In this document: positions 1 through 10,389 of the stretch, in pieces
Numbering within the stretch: the stretch's first letter is position 1
Layout of the letters: the number at the start of each line of letters is the position of its first letter
DNA from: Annona cherimola
Taxonomy: Eukaryota > Streptophyta > Magnoliopsida > Magnoliales > Annonaceae
NCBI GenBank assembly: GCA_030490835.1
Contig: CM059973.1
Span: 55,990,008-56,054,007, forward strand
Length of the DNA: 64,000 nucleotides
Reading direction: 5' to 3'
Notes under the pieces: generated by a model
Databases searched by the model: none
Told to the model about the DNA's origin: nothing
The model's input: only the letters and a program-made list of their open reading frames with translations
Made by a program: the position numbers and the translations under genes

Positions 1-378
1 GGTAATTGCAGGCAAAATAATTAGTTTATGCATTTTAACAAAAAATTTCCCAATTTCATGAAAAATTATATCATAAAAGCAAAGCAAATCAAAAGGGGTA
101 AAAACAAAAAAAATTGTAATAGATTAGCAAAGGAAAAAAAAGAAAGATTGATAATTGATCATTTGGGAAGCAACAAAAGCAAATATATATTTTTTCCAAA
201 AAGCTGATGGAGCAGGAAAAGGGCACAGGCTCTTTGAGCCAAGCGTCGGGTCGTACCTGCAATATTCCAGACAATTTGAAGAAGGGAAAGAAAAAAAAAA
301 AAAAAGCAAAAATACAGAGATTTGCCCAAAGAAAGGGGAAAAAAAGCGAAAAAAAGAAACAGCCAAATAAAAAAGGAA

Positions 379-380
<2 letters not shown>

Positions 381-410
<30 letters not shown>
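381..410 (+). repeat. Poly-G homopolymer (30 nt)
   Basis: Thirty consecutive G residues follow an A/G-rich stretch. A run this long could form G-quadruplex structures. It is also a frequent site of polymerase slippage and of errors in sequencing or assembly, so the exact length should not be trusted. It produces artefactual polyglycine and polyproline open frames on the two strands. Confidence 0.95.
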
Positions 411-411
<1 letters not shown>

Positions 412-599
412 GTGGATAGAAGAACCAAAAGGCCTTCTTTCTTTCGGTTCTTTTCGAAAAACCAACAAACCTTTTCCCGAAGAGAAAAAGAAAGAAGAAG
501 AAGATAATCTAAGTAAGAAAAGCAACAGAAAAAGAAAATAAAATGACTAAGTGTCTCCGTCTTCTTTAAATAAATAAAAGCAGATTTTTTTTTTTTAAG

Positions 600-980
600 A
601 GAAAACCACATGAGGCTAGCCATGAGAAATGCGAATTGGGATTGAGAAGAAGGATGAGTTTTTCTGTACCTTGAAATCTGGAGGAGTAGTTCTGTTCTGC
701 TGAGAAAAAGATGGAGAGAGAAAGAGGCGTTTGATGCGCGGAGACGAGGAAATCTGGGGTCGAGTAAAAAGATCGGCGATCTGTTCGAATCTATGTGGAA
801 AAAGGTACGGAAAAGCCTTAAATCAGATATATGAGAGAGAAGGATGGGAGGGAGCGTGACTGTCAAATCCTACATATTCTCTCTCTTCAACTAGGCTGGC
901 ACCCTCATATTTATGCTGTCCTCGGGCCGGCCGAGTACGAAGCCGACCCAGGTGATCTCAGCAGTCCAAGTAATCACTGG
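600..980 (-). promoter_or_regulatory. Possible promoter and leader of a leftward gene
   Basis: Read on the minus strand, the stretch has a TATA-like element (ATAAATATGAGG, near 905-916) followed by a pyrimidine-rich segment rich in CTCTCTC. Further on is a splice-donor-like AAG|GTACAG near 665-675, then T-rich intron-like sequence. This order resembles a plant 5' UTR with a leader intron, the coding exons lying beyond the left edge. No coding sequence confirms it. A chance pyrimidine-rich tract is the main alternative. Confidence 0.25.
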
Positions 981-2729
981 GCTGCTATTTTATTAAAAAG
1001 CCCCACATGAACGATCCAGATCGCAGATGCGTGGTCGTTCTTTTGAGGAATTTCGAGTCAAAGGACTCTGTGCTCTTCGTGTGGCAGAGGATCAGCGCAT
1101 GGCATTCATCGTATCCCCCAAGGGGAGAGAGATCAGGGTGACAGCTAAACACCGTTTGTCTAAAGCTGTAGGGACCAAAAGAGGTATCATGATTTTTCAA
1201 TCAATTTTATTTGGATGGGGTCAGATGTGGACCATTTTTATGATGAAATCGTAATTAAATTTAATGATTTGGTTTAACGTCATTTATTTTAGTATGGTAA
1301 TGAAATCTATTTTAATCAAAGTCTTGGTCTCTTGTACTTGATTAAGAATATATAACAATATTTCAACTATTGAATCACTAATTATTATAGATATAATAAA
1401 TGTTTTAGATAGTTTAGATTTGATTTGGGACCTTATGATCCTTCTTAATCTTGAGAATGATACAAGTTATGGATTGAGATATATTTGTATATTTATGCAA
1501 AGCCTAAAATATAGTTGGTAAATATCTTATGATGATGATGAATAGGTATGTAACACCTTTCCAGCTAGACTCTCCTTCAACCAACGGTTGTTGCTTAAAT
1601 CTATTCACAACCAATTAAGTCAAGAAAAACACAATACTACTAATGCTAGTAACTTGTGAATGTTAGGTCTATTGAAATAATTATAGTAGTAAAATCACAA
1701 TATCTTAATAGTAAATAACTAATTTAAATTATAGTGCAATATAATAATTTGATAATTACATCTCTACCTGTAACCATAAAATCAAATCAACTGCCATACC
1801 ATTAATTAAAGGTCTCCTCTAATATCACCACATAAATACAACTAATTCTACTAACTACTTCAAAAGATAAATAGATATAATTGTTTAAATATAAATGTCA
1901 AATATGTTTAAATTTTGCTTTCTCCATCTAAGACCTATATATCTTGAATTCTTTACTCTTCTTGTCAACTAAAATGACTGCATATATTGTGCCTTGATCC
2001 CCTAATTCTCACACATTCATAGATATATCCTATCACTTGATCTCTAAGGTGATCATTTTTGAACTTTAGATTGGTAAATGATTTAATATTACCTTAACTT
2101 ACCATTAATTGTTATTCCTTTTCATCTTGCTTTGCATCTCCCCTTTATCCTTCGCTTGCATGCCTTTTAGCTTTTTAGTTGCATTATCTACATCACTTAA
2201 ATCATCTTCACTTTCAAGGACTCGTCAACTACTTAAGTCCTTTTATTGAATACTTTATAAGCTTTGTTATTTATTGAATACTAATAATTATTGATTCATA
2301 ATATATTTTGTGGATATTTTATATTAATTTGGTGGGTAATTATTGAGTTTAATGTGAAATTTGTTTTTACAACATTTGGGCATCAAATATTAATTTCAAG
2401 TTACTTAAATAAATTTTGTTATCTTTTAGCTTGAAATTATATTTTTATTTGTTGCTATAAAATCAAATGTTTTTTATATTAAAAATAATTGTTGCAATAA
2501 TTGAGTTTCAAATAATTTTAATATATTGACCACATGTTTATTAAATTAATAATTTAAATATTTTACATTGGCCAAGCGATTCAGCATCAATCCATGTAAG
2601 TAATTATCTGTGATCCAAATATGTTAGCAGAAAATTCCACGTTTAGTGATAGCCACCGTCTAAATTTTCAATCCAGCCCGTCCAAAACAAGTCATCAAGT
2701 CAGCTGCCACCATCAATTTAAACCATGCA

Positions 2730-2737
2730 CATCACGC
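2730..2737. repeat. hAT target-site duplication, left copy
   Basis: CATCACGC immediately precedes the TAGGGG terminus and is repeated exactly at 3416-3423. Confidence 0.9.
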
Positions 2738-3415
2738 TAGGGGTGGGAATTGGGGCAGGTGGACCCGTGACCCGGCTTTGACCCGACCCGTTTTTTGCCG
2801 GGTAAAACCAACATATTTTTGACCCGATATAGGGATGGGTCAGAAATGTTGACCCGAATTCAAAAATATGGTCGGGGTGGGTCGACCATGTACCGACCCG
2901 AAGAGTCCGACCCGCCCCGCATATACTAATTTATTAAAAATTATAAGCCTATATTTAAATATTATTATTATTTTCTTTCAAATTTCTCACTTTTTTGTAA
3001 TCAACTCTATGAACAATAGAAAAATTAATTTATTCAAAAAGCAATATAAGAATCATTAAAAAAAATTTGTACATATATAACCGTTATGTGTAATTGTATA
3101 TTAACCTATTTTAATAAATGTATACTATATTTTCAAATGTTTTGTTTTCTTAATTATGTGTTTTTTAATAATTAGTGAAATATTGAAACATATAATATTT
3201 AAATTTAGTATAGATGTATACTTACGTTTGATAGGTATATAAATTCTGAAAGTTATCTAATTTGACCCGACCCGCTATCTCGAAACCGGTCCGATACCGA
3301 CCCGAATTTTGTCCCGACCCAGTATAAAAAGAAGGGTCAAACAAGATTTTTGAAACGTAGGGTCAGGGTTGGGCAAACCCTGACCCGTCCCGACCCGCCC
3401 CGATTACCACCCCTA
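2738..3415. mobile_element. hAT-type non-autonomous DNA transposon (678 bp)
   Basis: The element starts TAGGGGTGGGAATTGGGGC and its other end, reverse-complemented, reads TAGGGGTGGTAATCGGGGC: terminal inverted repeats with two differences in 19 bases. It is flanked by an 8-bp direct repeat, CATCACGC, at 2730-2737 and 3416-3423, the duplication size expected for the hAT superfamily. Several copies of GACCCG/CGGGTC lie within about 150 bp of both ends, as expected for subterminal transposase-binding motifs. The interior is AT-rich with no transposase, so it must be moved in trans. It sits inside an older LTR fragment. Confidence 0.9.
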
Positions 3416-3423
3416 CATCACGC
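3416..3423. repeat. hAT target-site duplication, right copy
   Basis: CATCACGC immediately follows the CCCCTA terminus and is identical to the left copy. Confidence 0.9.
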
Positions 3424-3540
3424 CCTTCATATTCACATCCATCCTTCCAACGTCCTAGCATGCACTCGTTGCCATCCATATCGTTCAAAAATTCAAGCCT
3501 CCAATTAATCTTAGCCCTTTATGATTCTCTATATGGTAAC

Positions 3541-3898
3541 ATTCGAGGACCCTCTCTATGAGATCAAATATCTCAATTCATTACATGCCAAGATAGACCC
3601 GATATGTGAGGACCAAATATTTTATTTTTATTTTTATTTTCATTATAACCCTTCCCTGTTTATGAGGTAATTTACAAACATACTACTAGGAATTTATAAT
3701 GTTAATGGATGCATAAATATATGAACGTGGCATCTAAGGGACGTATAGTGCATATATGCATGTACCATATTAGGTATAGATTTAAAGGTGTATGATTAGC
3801 GTGCCATTGTTGAGCGCTATCACTATTTTTCACATTGCAGAGCAGATACGAGGTTCGACCTGCTCAGTTAGGTCGTGGGGGTCAAAGGGGTAGTGCCC
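3541..3898. other. Short non-coding flank left of element 1
   Basis: No gene or repeat is recognised. Its last five bases, TGCCC (3894-3898), are the left target-site duplication of the Athila-type element. The sequence should be continuous with position 17481 once that element is removed in thought. Confidence 0.5.
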
Positions 3899-3926
3899 TA
3901 ATAACTCGTAAAAATACGAGTTATCA
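3899..3926 (+). repeat. Terminal hairpin at LTR start
   Basis: ATAACTCGTA and TACGAGTTAT pair across a short A-rich loop at the outer edge of U3. The same structure occurs at 15818-15845, and at 37754-37781 in another LTR, with different but still paired bases in the stem. Confidence 0.75.
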
Positions 3927-4229
3927 TGGCCCATTTCAGACTTTATTTGTGCCTATGTTCGAGAGATTAAGCTTAGTTTGCATACATTTAGCTTAAATTT
4001 CACTCGTGTTGCATTTTAGAAGCATTATTTAGTTTTTAGACATTTTAGCATTAATTAGGCATTTTTAGTTCATTTACTTTATTTTTCCATCTTTTGCAGG
4101 AAGGACAAGATATGAAGGCAATGCGGGCGAGTGGAATGTAGATCTAGACAAGTCACAAAGCAGGTGGATGGCACCTACGTGCCTTTGCCATGACACCAGC
4201 ACAATTTAGCATAGAGTGCTTCCAGTGAG

Positions 4230-4497
4230 TTGGCGCCTAGGCGCCAGCCAGGGGCGCCCAGGCGCCACTTCATCAACATGCAAGCAAAGTTCTGAAGATT
4301 TTTGAAGTCACAAGTCACATTGTTTCTAGGGAGTTGGCGCCTAGGCGCCAGGCATGATTTCACAATGTGTTCAGGAGAAGCTCCAAGTTGTGAAAACTCC
4401 AGGGAGTTGGCGCCTAGGCGCCAAGACATGAATTTTTAGGGTTTACAGAGAGGTTTCAAGTTGCCCAGCACATAGAGAGTTGGCGCCTAGGCGCCAA
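4230..4497 (+). repeat. Array of GGCGCCTAGGCGCC palindromes in U3
   Basis: Perfect copies of TTGGCGCCTAGGCGCC lie at about 4230, 4334, 4407 and 4480, so the last three are spaced about 73 bp apart. A variant, GGGGCGCCCAGGCGCC, lies at 4250-4265. Each palindrome is usually preceded by GAG or GGGAG. The array lies just upstream of the TATA box, where U3 enhancers are expected. A role in transcription-factor binding is inference only. Confidence 0.8.
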
Positions 4498-4545
4498 TAC
4501 GCATCCGTCTACGCAAATTTCAGTGCGTAAGCTGCGCAACCGGGC

Positions 4546-4555
4546 TTTATAAATA
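4546..4555 (+). promoter_or_regulatory. TATA box of 5' LTR
   Basis: TTTATAAATA lies about 50 bp after the last palindrome. It is conserved at 16480-16489 in the 3' LTR, while surrounding bases differ. It probably directs the genomic RNA start some 30 bp downstream, marking the U3/R boundary. Confidence 0.65.
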
Positions 4556-5534
4556 GATCCTAGGGGTTCGCACGTGGAAAGAAGAGAGGAGAGAACCCAG
4601 AAACGAACTACAAAGCTAGAGAAAAGAGGAAATCACGATCAAAGTACGGATTGAAGAGAGGATTCAACTCCGTTGGTGGAAGCCGCCGGAAAACTAGTTT
4701 TCTCTTATTCTTTCTCTGCTTTCATGGATACTTTTAATATGGATGTAATAGATGTTGTGATCATGTCTATGAACTAAACCTCCATTAGATGGATAGTTAG
4801 GATGAATTGAATTCTAAACTATATTATTTTTGGTTCTTTGAATTTTAGGAATGAATATTTAATTTTATATATGATTGTGTATGATTTACCTTTGCATGTG
4901 TGGATTTAATGTTTTTTACAAGATTAGCTACCTTGTAAGATGATTTATGTGCTTGATTATCCTTGGAAGAGGAAGATCTCTGCTAGATCCATGTGCAAGG
5001 CATAGGTTTCCACCTTGTTAAGGGGAGTTGTTTAACGGATAGGAATATACTGCTAAACCCTGTGTAGTCATTATTCAGGTTATAAACTTATCAATTTTAC
5101 TTTATTTAATGGCATGAGAACATAACAATTAAATAGGGTGTGATTAGCTTTATATAATGTTGAAAAACATATATAGAGATTAATGAACTTGGGCTAGTAA
5201 ATCCATACACGATCTAATTAAAAAGAACCAATGCGATATAGTTTAGATTCAAAGATTCCGAGCTATCCATCTGTCATCCCTGATCAGTAAACCCGTTTCT
5301 AGTATCCAGAAGTTTCGTAACTCTACTCTAATTTCTCATTGCAGTCGTTAGTTTTAGTTAAATCATAAACTCACAAATTTCCTCCCACCAAAAGCAGTTA
5401 AACGAATTAATAATTCTGGTTAATAATTCCTCGTGGGAACGATACTTTACTCACTCTTTATTACTTGACACGACACGTATACTCGCGTAAATAGCGAGCA
5501 TTTTAATTGACATATACGCAACTCATCAAGTTTT

Positions 5535-5552
5535 TGGCACCATTACCGGGGA
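5535..5552 (+). promoter_or_regulatory. Primer-binding site for tRNA-Asp
   Basis: TGGCACCATTACCGGGGA matches 15 of 18 positions of the complement of the plant tRNA-Asp 3' end, TGGCGCCGTTGCCGGGGA. All three differences are G-to-A, two of them at CpG sites, consistent with deamination of methylated cytosine on the other strand. It lies six bases (AGTTTT) after the LTR end. Confidence 0.85.
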
Positions 5553-5690
5553 ATTGTTTAGCCAATTATTGTTAGTCTTATTGTTTTCTTGTATAATTCT
5601 GTAGAATAGTTTATTTTCATAATTTCTTTTAGCTTAGAATTTTTCTGCTAGTTCAATTGCATTGGTTTTTGCAGATTATTCGCAAATTGC

Positions 5691-6760
5691 ATGCGTCGAG
5701 GCAGAACCGGAAAGGAGATTGTTATTCCTTTTGATCCAGAACCTGAGCGAACGTATTTGAGAAGGCGTCAAAAGAGCAGGGAGGCTAGGAACCGACAGTA
5801 TACTATGGAGCGCATCGAGAACTAGGACGAAAACGTTCATGCAAACCAACAGGGAAACTAAAGGATTGAGATTCCAAATCATCCACCTCAAGATGATTTG
5901 GACAACCCATTTGGGATCTCATTGTGCTTGGCCAAAATGCAGTTCAGACGAGCATCGCACCTCCTCCTATCAACACTAACAATTTCAAGATCAAGCCGGT
6001 GATTTTCCAGATGCTCTAGTCCATTGGACAGTTCGGAGGGCTTGCGTCTGAAGACCCACACCGCCATCTGTGGAATTTTCTGCAGATTATGAACACATTC
6101 AAGCAAAACGGAGTCTCCGATGAGGTGATGCGGCTTCGAACTTTTTCATTTTCTCTGCTGGATAGAGCTTCGGAGTGGCTAGATTCTTTGCCCCCGAACT
6201 CTGTCAACACATGGAATGACTTGGCTCGGAAATTCTTGGAGAAATATTTCCCGCCTGCCAAGCTAGCCAAGCTGAGAATGGACATAGTCTCGTTCAAGCA
6301 ACACGGGGAGGAGACCCTATCAGAGGAGTGGGATCGCTTCAAAGACCTGCTCCGAAAATGCCCGCATCATGGAATTCAGCCGTGGGTTCAAATACAGATT
6401 TTCTATAACGGTCTCCAGGATTCCACCCGTCACATGGTGGATTCTTCATCAAACGGTTCTCTGCTGGGGAAAAGTTATCGAGAATTGTACGCCCTACATG
6501 AAAACATGGCGGCCAATACTTATCAACTGCCATCTTACAGGAGCCGAAGTGGGGGTCTACTTCAATTGGATGCAGTTTCATCGATAAAGGCCCACATCGA
6601 CGCTTTATCTCGGTAAATTTAGAACTTGTCCAGGCCAGCCAATGTCAGTGCACTAGGGGCTTCTACACCACAGCAGTCGACAACAGCAGATATTTGCAAG
6701 TGGTGTGGCGAATTTGGCCATCCCAGTGATGAATGCGCCTCCAATCCGAAGTCCATTAAT
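5691..6760 (+). pseudogene. Athila-type Gag, broken
   Basis: The probable start is the ATG at 5691, followed by a basic N-terminus; stops (for example TAG near 5823) and a frame change follow. The capsid-like core (retrotransposon Gag family) is clearest from about 6011 to 6616, with MRLRTFSFSLLDRASEWLDSLP-like residues shared with plant gypsy Gag. A zinc knuckle C-x2-C-x4-H-x4-C lies at 6695-6736 in the same frame, after a stop at 6614. Gag would package the genomic RNA in cytoplasmic virus-like particles. The 6011-6760 part shares its frame with pol, as expected for a single Gag-Pol polyprotein. It cannot now give a full-length product. Confidence 0.88.
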
Positions 6761-8100
6761 TACGTGGGAAATTTCTAGAGAAATTCAGCAAATCAATATG
6801 GAAACAACTACAACCCAGGCTGGAGAAATCATCCCAACTTCTCATGGAACAACCAGACGAGGCCGAATCAGCCGCCTGAGCCCCCGCAGCAACAGCCCGC
6901 AAGACCGATGTAATTCAATCCACCTCTGTGAGAAGAAAAGAAATTTGATCCGGAAAATATCTTTATGCAATTCATGCAATCTCAGATCACGACGAACAGG
7001 AACTTGGAAGCTCAGATAAGCCAACTGGCCTCAGCTCTGAATAACCGGCCTCATGGTTCGTTGCCGAGCGACACTGAGCAAAACCCGAAGGAAAAAGGCA
7101 AGGAACAGGTCCAAGCAGTCACATTGCGTAGTGGAAAGCACTTACCCGATGCAATTCCACCAGAATCGATAACTGAACCCACTAATCCTCTGATTCAGTA
7201 GTCACAGGAGCCAGAAGAACCAGCTACTACCCAGAAGCAACCGGACGCTGAAATCGCCACAAATCCAAGGCCGCCTCCTCCATTTCCTCAGCGATCCACA
7301 AAGACTAAAAAGGAGGGCCAATTCAAGAAGTTCTTAGAGGTATTAAAGCATCTGCATATCAATATACCTCTCGTCGAAGCCTTGGAACAGATGCCTAGCT
7401 ACGCCAAATTCATGAAAAATGTGCTATCAAAGAAAAGACGGTTGACGGAATTCGAGACGGTGGCGTTAACAGAGGAAACCAGCGCTAGGGTGTAGAGGAA
7501 GCTACCCCCTAAGCTCAAGGACCCAGGGAGTTTCACTATCCCATGTATAATTGAAAACCGATACTTTGGGAGAGCCCTATGTGACTTGGGAGCCAACATT
7601 AACCTCATGCCTAAGTCAATTTTCAAAAAATTGGGCCTTGGGGAAGCCCGACCCACGACAGTGACGCCGCAACTGGTGGATCGATCTATCACGTATCCAG
7701 AAGGTATTATTGAGGATGTTCTTGTCAAGGTGGATAAGCTCATTTTTCCTGCAGATTTTATTATACTAGACTATGAAGAAGATCGAGATGTGCCGATTAT
7801 TCTAGGTCGACCCTTCCTCGCAACGGGCAAAGCCATCATCGATGTACAAGCTGGAGAGCTAACCATGCGGGTTCAGAGAGAACACGTTACTTTTAGCGTG
7901 TTCAAGACGATGCAGTTACCAAATGATTCTGATGAATGTCTAATGATCGACATGGTGGAGTCGGTAGTTCAAGCTGAATTCCAATTCTCAGCTTTCAAGG
8001 ACATCTTAGAAGCATCGCTAGTTGGGGAAGTCAGTGAATCTAATGAAGATTTGGCAAAAATGATACACTATCTGCAACAACCTCCAACATTCCCATGATA
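6761..8100 (+). pseudogene. Gag-Pol linker and aspartic protease, broken
   Basis: The frame of gag continues through stops into a linker with the Athila signature TLRSGK (about 7112-7140), a proline-rich stretch, and then the retropepsin-like protease. The catalytic motif is CDLGA at 7580-7594, where the Asp codon is 7583-7585. A second conserved block, PIILGRPFLAT, lies near 7792-7824 and corresponds to the ILG strand of retropepsins. The protease would cut the polyprotein into mature parts. Stops at about 7199, 7493 and 8096 interrupt the frame, so this is a remnant. No frameshift is needed between gag and protease. Confidence 0.87.
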
Positions 8101-8149
8101 CCCGCAGAAATTCGAATCGCTGGAACTCAAGCCGGAGTCTTTTAAATAG

Positions 8150-8698
8150 TTGAAGTCGTCGATCGAAGAGCCGCCTATCCTGGAGTTGAAACCCTTGCCA
8201 AAGCACCTTAGATATGCCTTCCTGGGAGTAGAATCCTCACTCTCAGTGATTATTTTTTCTGCACTTGATCCCGTGCAGGAAGAAAAACTGCTTAGAGTGC
8301 TCAGAAATCACAAAAAGGCCATAGGATGGATCATAGTAGACATTAGAGGCATCAGCCCATCCTTTTACATGCACAAGATTCAAGTGGAAGAGAATTCTAG
8401 GCCATCTATCGAAGCTCAGAGGAGGTTGAACCCAATCATGAAAGAGGTAGTAAAAAAGGAGATCATCAAATGGCTAGATGCAGGCGTAATATACCCTATC
8501 TCCGACAGTTCTTGGGTCAGCCCGGTGCAGTGCGTCCCGAACAAAGATGATATGACGGTCGTCTCCAACGAAAACAACGAGCTGATCCTGACTAGGATAG
8601 TTACTGGTTGGCGAGTTTGCATGGACTATCGCAAGCTGAATAAAGCCACCCAAAAGGATCATTTCCCGCTTCCATTCATTGATCAGATGCTGGACAGG
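8150..8698 (+). pseudogene. Reverse transcriptase, N-terminal part
   Basis: The stretch carries the first RT blocks: EAQRRLNP, KEIIKWLDAGVIYPISDSSW, and WRVCMDYRKLNKAT followed by HFPLPFIDQML. These are the fingers and upper palm of a Ty3/gypsy RT of Athila type. The frame is the same as gag and protease. It is cut at 8698 by the palindromic LTR insertion and resumes at 12063 in the same frame once the insertion and one copy of ACAGG are discounted. The codon just after the insertion is now TGA. Confidence 0.93.
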
Positions 8699-10365
8699 TG
8701 ATACTTCTAAAAATTTTCATTTAATTCCATGTTAAATTCGCACAAATAAATACTAAAATGATAATTAAATACAAGTTTTAAGTGGAATTGCACGAAAATC
8801 ATATTTTTGATAGAATCTTTAATTTTACTAAAAAATGGGACATTTTGCAAATATTCTTGAAAATATAAAATTATGACTCAAGAAAATTTTGATGTTGAAA
8901 TGTGTATTAGCTTATTAATATAATTTGGGCAAATTTATAAAATCATTTAATTGGAAAAATCATAACTATAATTATATTTTAAAATACAGGGAATAAAGTA
9001 GACTATCATATTTAGATGAATTAAAATTAAGATGATAATATCGAAATTATTTATCAACGAATTAATATTTAAATTCGTACTTAAAATACATTGCAGGAAC
9101 ACCGAATTTTCATGCACCACCGGAGCACCTGTTATGGTGCTCCATCTTCCCCAAAACGGCAGCGAGCATCCCGTCTTCTCCAAGCCGATCAAGCAGCCAT
9201 GGATGATTCGGTGCTGCAACTCATCTCACCGACCCACCAAGTAGCAACTATGCATTGGCCGAAAATCAGCAGCTCTGGCCACCAAATCAAAACCCTGCAT
9301 CTGAAGATTGGCAACCACTAAATCAAACCGAGCAGGACCTCTGATCATTTTCACCGCCCAAATCCAACCATCAATCATCCCCTTTTGCCGTAGAAAACCC
9401 ATCACAAACTACCGCATCCACCTATTTCAATTCAACAAACCAATAGCCTAAAATCCAAATTCGATTCCAGCAGCCATAGCTCTTCATCGAATCATCCTAG
9501 CCTCCATTTTGACAGCTCTCCATCTTCCTGAATCCCAATCGAAGCATCAACCCCTTTTGCCCAAGTTCTTCCTATGCTCTGACGAATTTCCAAAAGCTGA
9601 AATATCTACAGAAAACTTACACGGAAATAGACACACAACATCTCTCCCATCACTTGAAGTGGGGCTCATTAAGGTGGGACCTTTGCCAAGTGAGAAAAAG
9701 CTCCAAGGGCTTGGATTGCTTCTCAAAAGAGTGATCTTTAAGCAAGGATTGGGGTAATAAATTTTCTATTAATTATAGTTTTCTCTTTAAATGCTTTGTA
9801 GTTGTTAATTTTAGATTTGTAATATTTAGCGTAGATTTACCGCTTTATGCATTGTAATTTTTTTAATTAAGTTTAATGCAATTTTCATTCTTGTTTTCGT
9901 AGATTAAATTTTACTTCTATAGTCTTTTAATTACTGTCCTAATTTAGATTTAATTTTAGTTAATTGTAATTTCTCCTCTTCTTTCTCGGTCTCTTTCTCT
10001 CTCTTATTTATCTGCTTTCTCTCTCTCTTCTTTCTTTCTCTTTCTAATTCCCCTTTCTTCTCTCTCTCTAATTTCTTTTTCTTCTCTCTCTAATTTCTTC
10101 TATTTTCTCTTTTCTTTTCTCTCTAACGTCTCTTTCTCTTTCTCCTTTCTCTCTCTAATTTCTTTTTTCCCTAACTTCTTTCTCTCTCTTCTCTATACCC
10201 TCTCTTTCTCTTAAAAATAATTCAAAACTACATCGCCTCTCTGTGGATTCGACTCGACTCACCGTTATTCTACACTATCATCCGCATAGTGGTAGCTTTA
10301 ATGTGTTTCGGTTAATTTTAATTAAGCTGGTGATCACAGTGCTCTTAATGACAAGCACTTGGTGC
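8699..10365 (+). repeat. Left arm: plus-strand LTR lacking its last 6 nt
   Basis: It starts TGATACTTCTAAAAATTTTC and ends CACTTGGTGC. Compared with the opposite arm it lacks the final GCATCA. It contains a long CT-rich tract at about 9975-10205. The small open frames within it, such as 9509-9757, have mirror partners in the other arm and look incidental. Confidence 0.93.
9975..10205 (+). repeat. CT-rich tract in left LTR arm
   Basis: A polypyrimidine stretch of TCTCTC and TTTCTC words near the middle of the LTR, with a mirror A/G-rich stretch at about 10545-10785. It could sit in the leader between promoter and LTR end. It generates a spurious leucine/serine-rich frame on the minus strand at 10545-10793. 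Confidence 0.8.
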
Positions 10366-10383
10366 TCCCCAGCAACGGCGCCA
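10366..10383 (-). promoter_or_regulatory. Central 18-nt tRNA-Asp primer-binding site
   Basis: On the minus strand this reads TGGCGCCGTTGCTGGGGA, matching the tRNA-Asp complement at 17 of 18 positions. It is separated from the minus-strand LTR end by AGTTTT, the same linker as in element 1. The opposite LTR begins directly after its 18th base. This is the length copied from a tRNA primer before the modified A58, so it matches the end of plus-strand strong-stop DNA. Confidence 0.9.
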
Positions 10384-10389
10384 AAAACT

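Larger units (their letters stand above)
1..2284. other. AT-rich flank, no recognisable gene
   Basis: No coding domain is recognisable in either strand. The first 560 bases are A-rich on the plus strand and contain the long G run. Positions 985-1250 are more balanced in composition and carry short overlapping open frames on both strands, none resembling a known family. From about 1260 onward the DNA is strongly AT-rich and lacks long open frames. It may be gene-flanking sequence, given the promoter-like stretch at 600-980. Confidence 0.5.
2285..3540 (+). repeat. Decayed LTR fragment, element 2-related family
   Basis: The stretch from about 2285 aligns by eye with the solo LTR at 42616-44669. 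Shared runs include AATATATTTT, GAGTTTAATGTGAAATTTG and TTAAATATTTT. Both then pass into a zone rich in CCGTCCA-like words. The copy is heavily diverged, its left terminus has lost the TG end, and its right end cannot be fixed. An hAT element splits it at 2738-3415, so the LTR piece is the older of the two. The boundaries are approximate. Confidence 0.55.
3899..5528 (+). repeat. 5' LTR of element 1
   Basis: The LTR runs from TAATAACTCG, where the 3' copy has TGATAACTCA, to CAACTCATCA just before the PBS linker. The left terminus begins with a hairpin (3899-3926). U3 contains four perfect TTGGCGCC/GGCGCC palindromes, and a TATA box lies near 4546. The two LTRs differ by scattered substitutions, mostly transitions, and small indels. 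This indicates an old insertion whose copies have drifted apart. Confidence 0.92.

Noticed and set aside
124..866. Minus-strand open frames with a polyproline run
   Set aside because: The run comes from the G homopolymer and the rest is low-complexity Ser/Phe/Leu; no known domain.
985..1254. Overlapping open frames of about 70 residues on both strands
   Set aside because: No recognisable family, no second exon and no start context of note; kept as unannotated flank.
4230..4497. Evenly spaced repeats resembling a CRISPR array
   Set aside because: The repeats are palindromes in an LTR, with spacers that are homologous between LTR copies; a plant nuclear setting.
8947..9321. Frames of 70-90 residues in the left arm, repeated at 11485-11809
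   Set aside because: They are the same LTR sequence seen twice because of the inverted arms; no coding signature.
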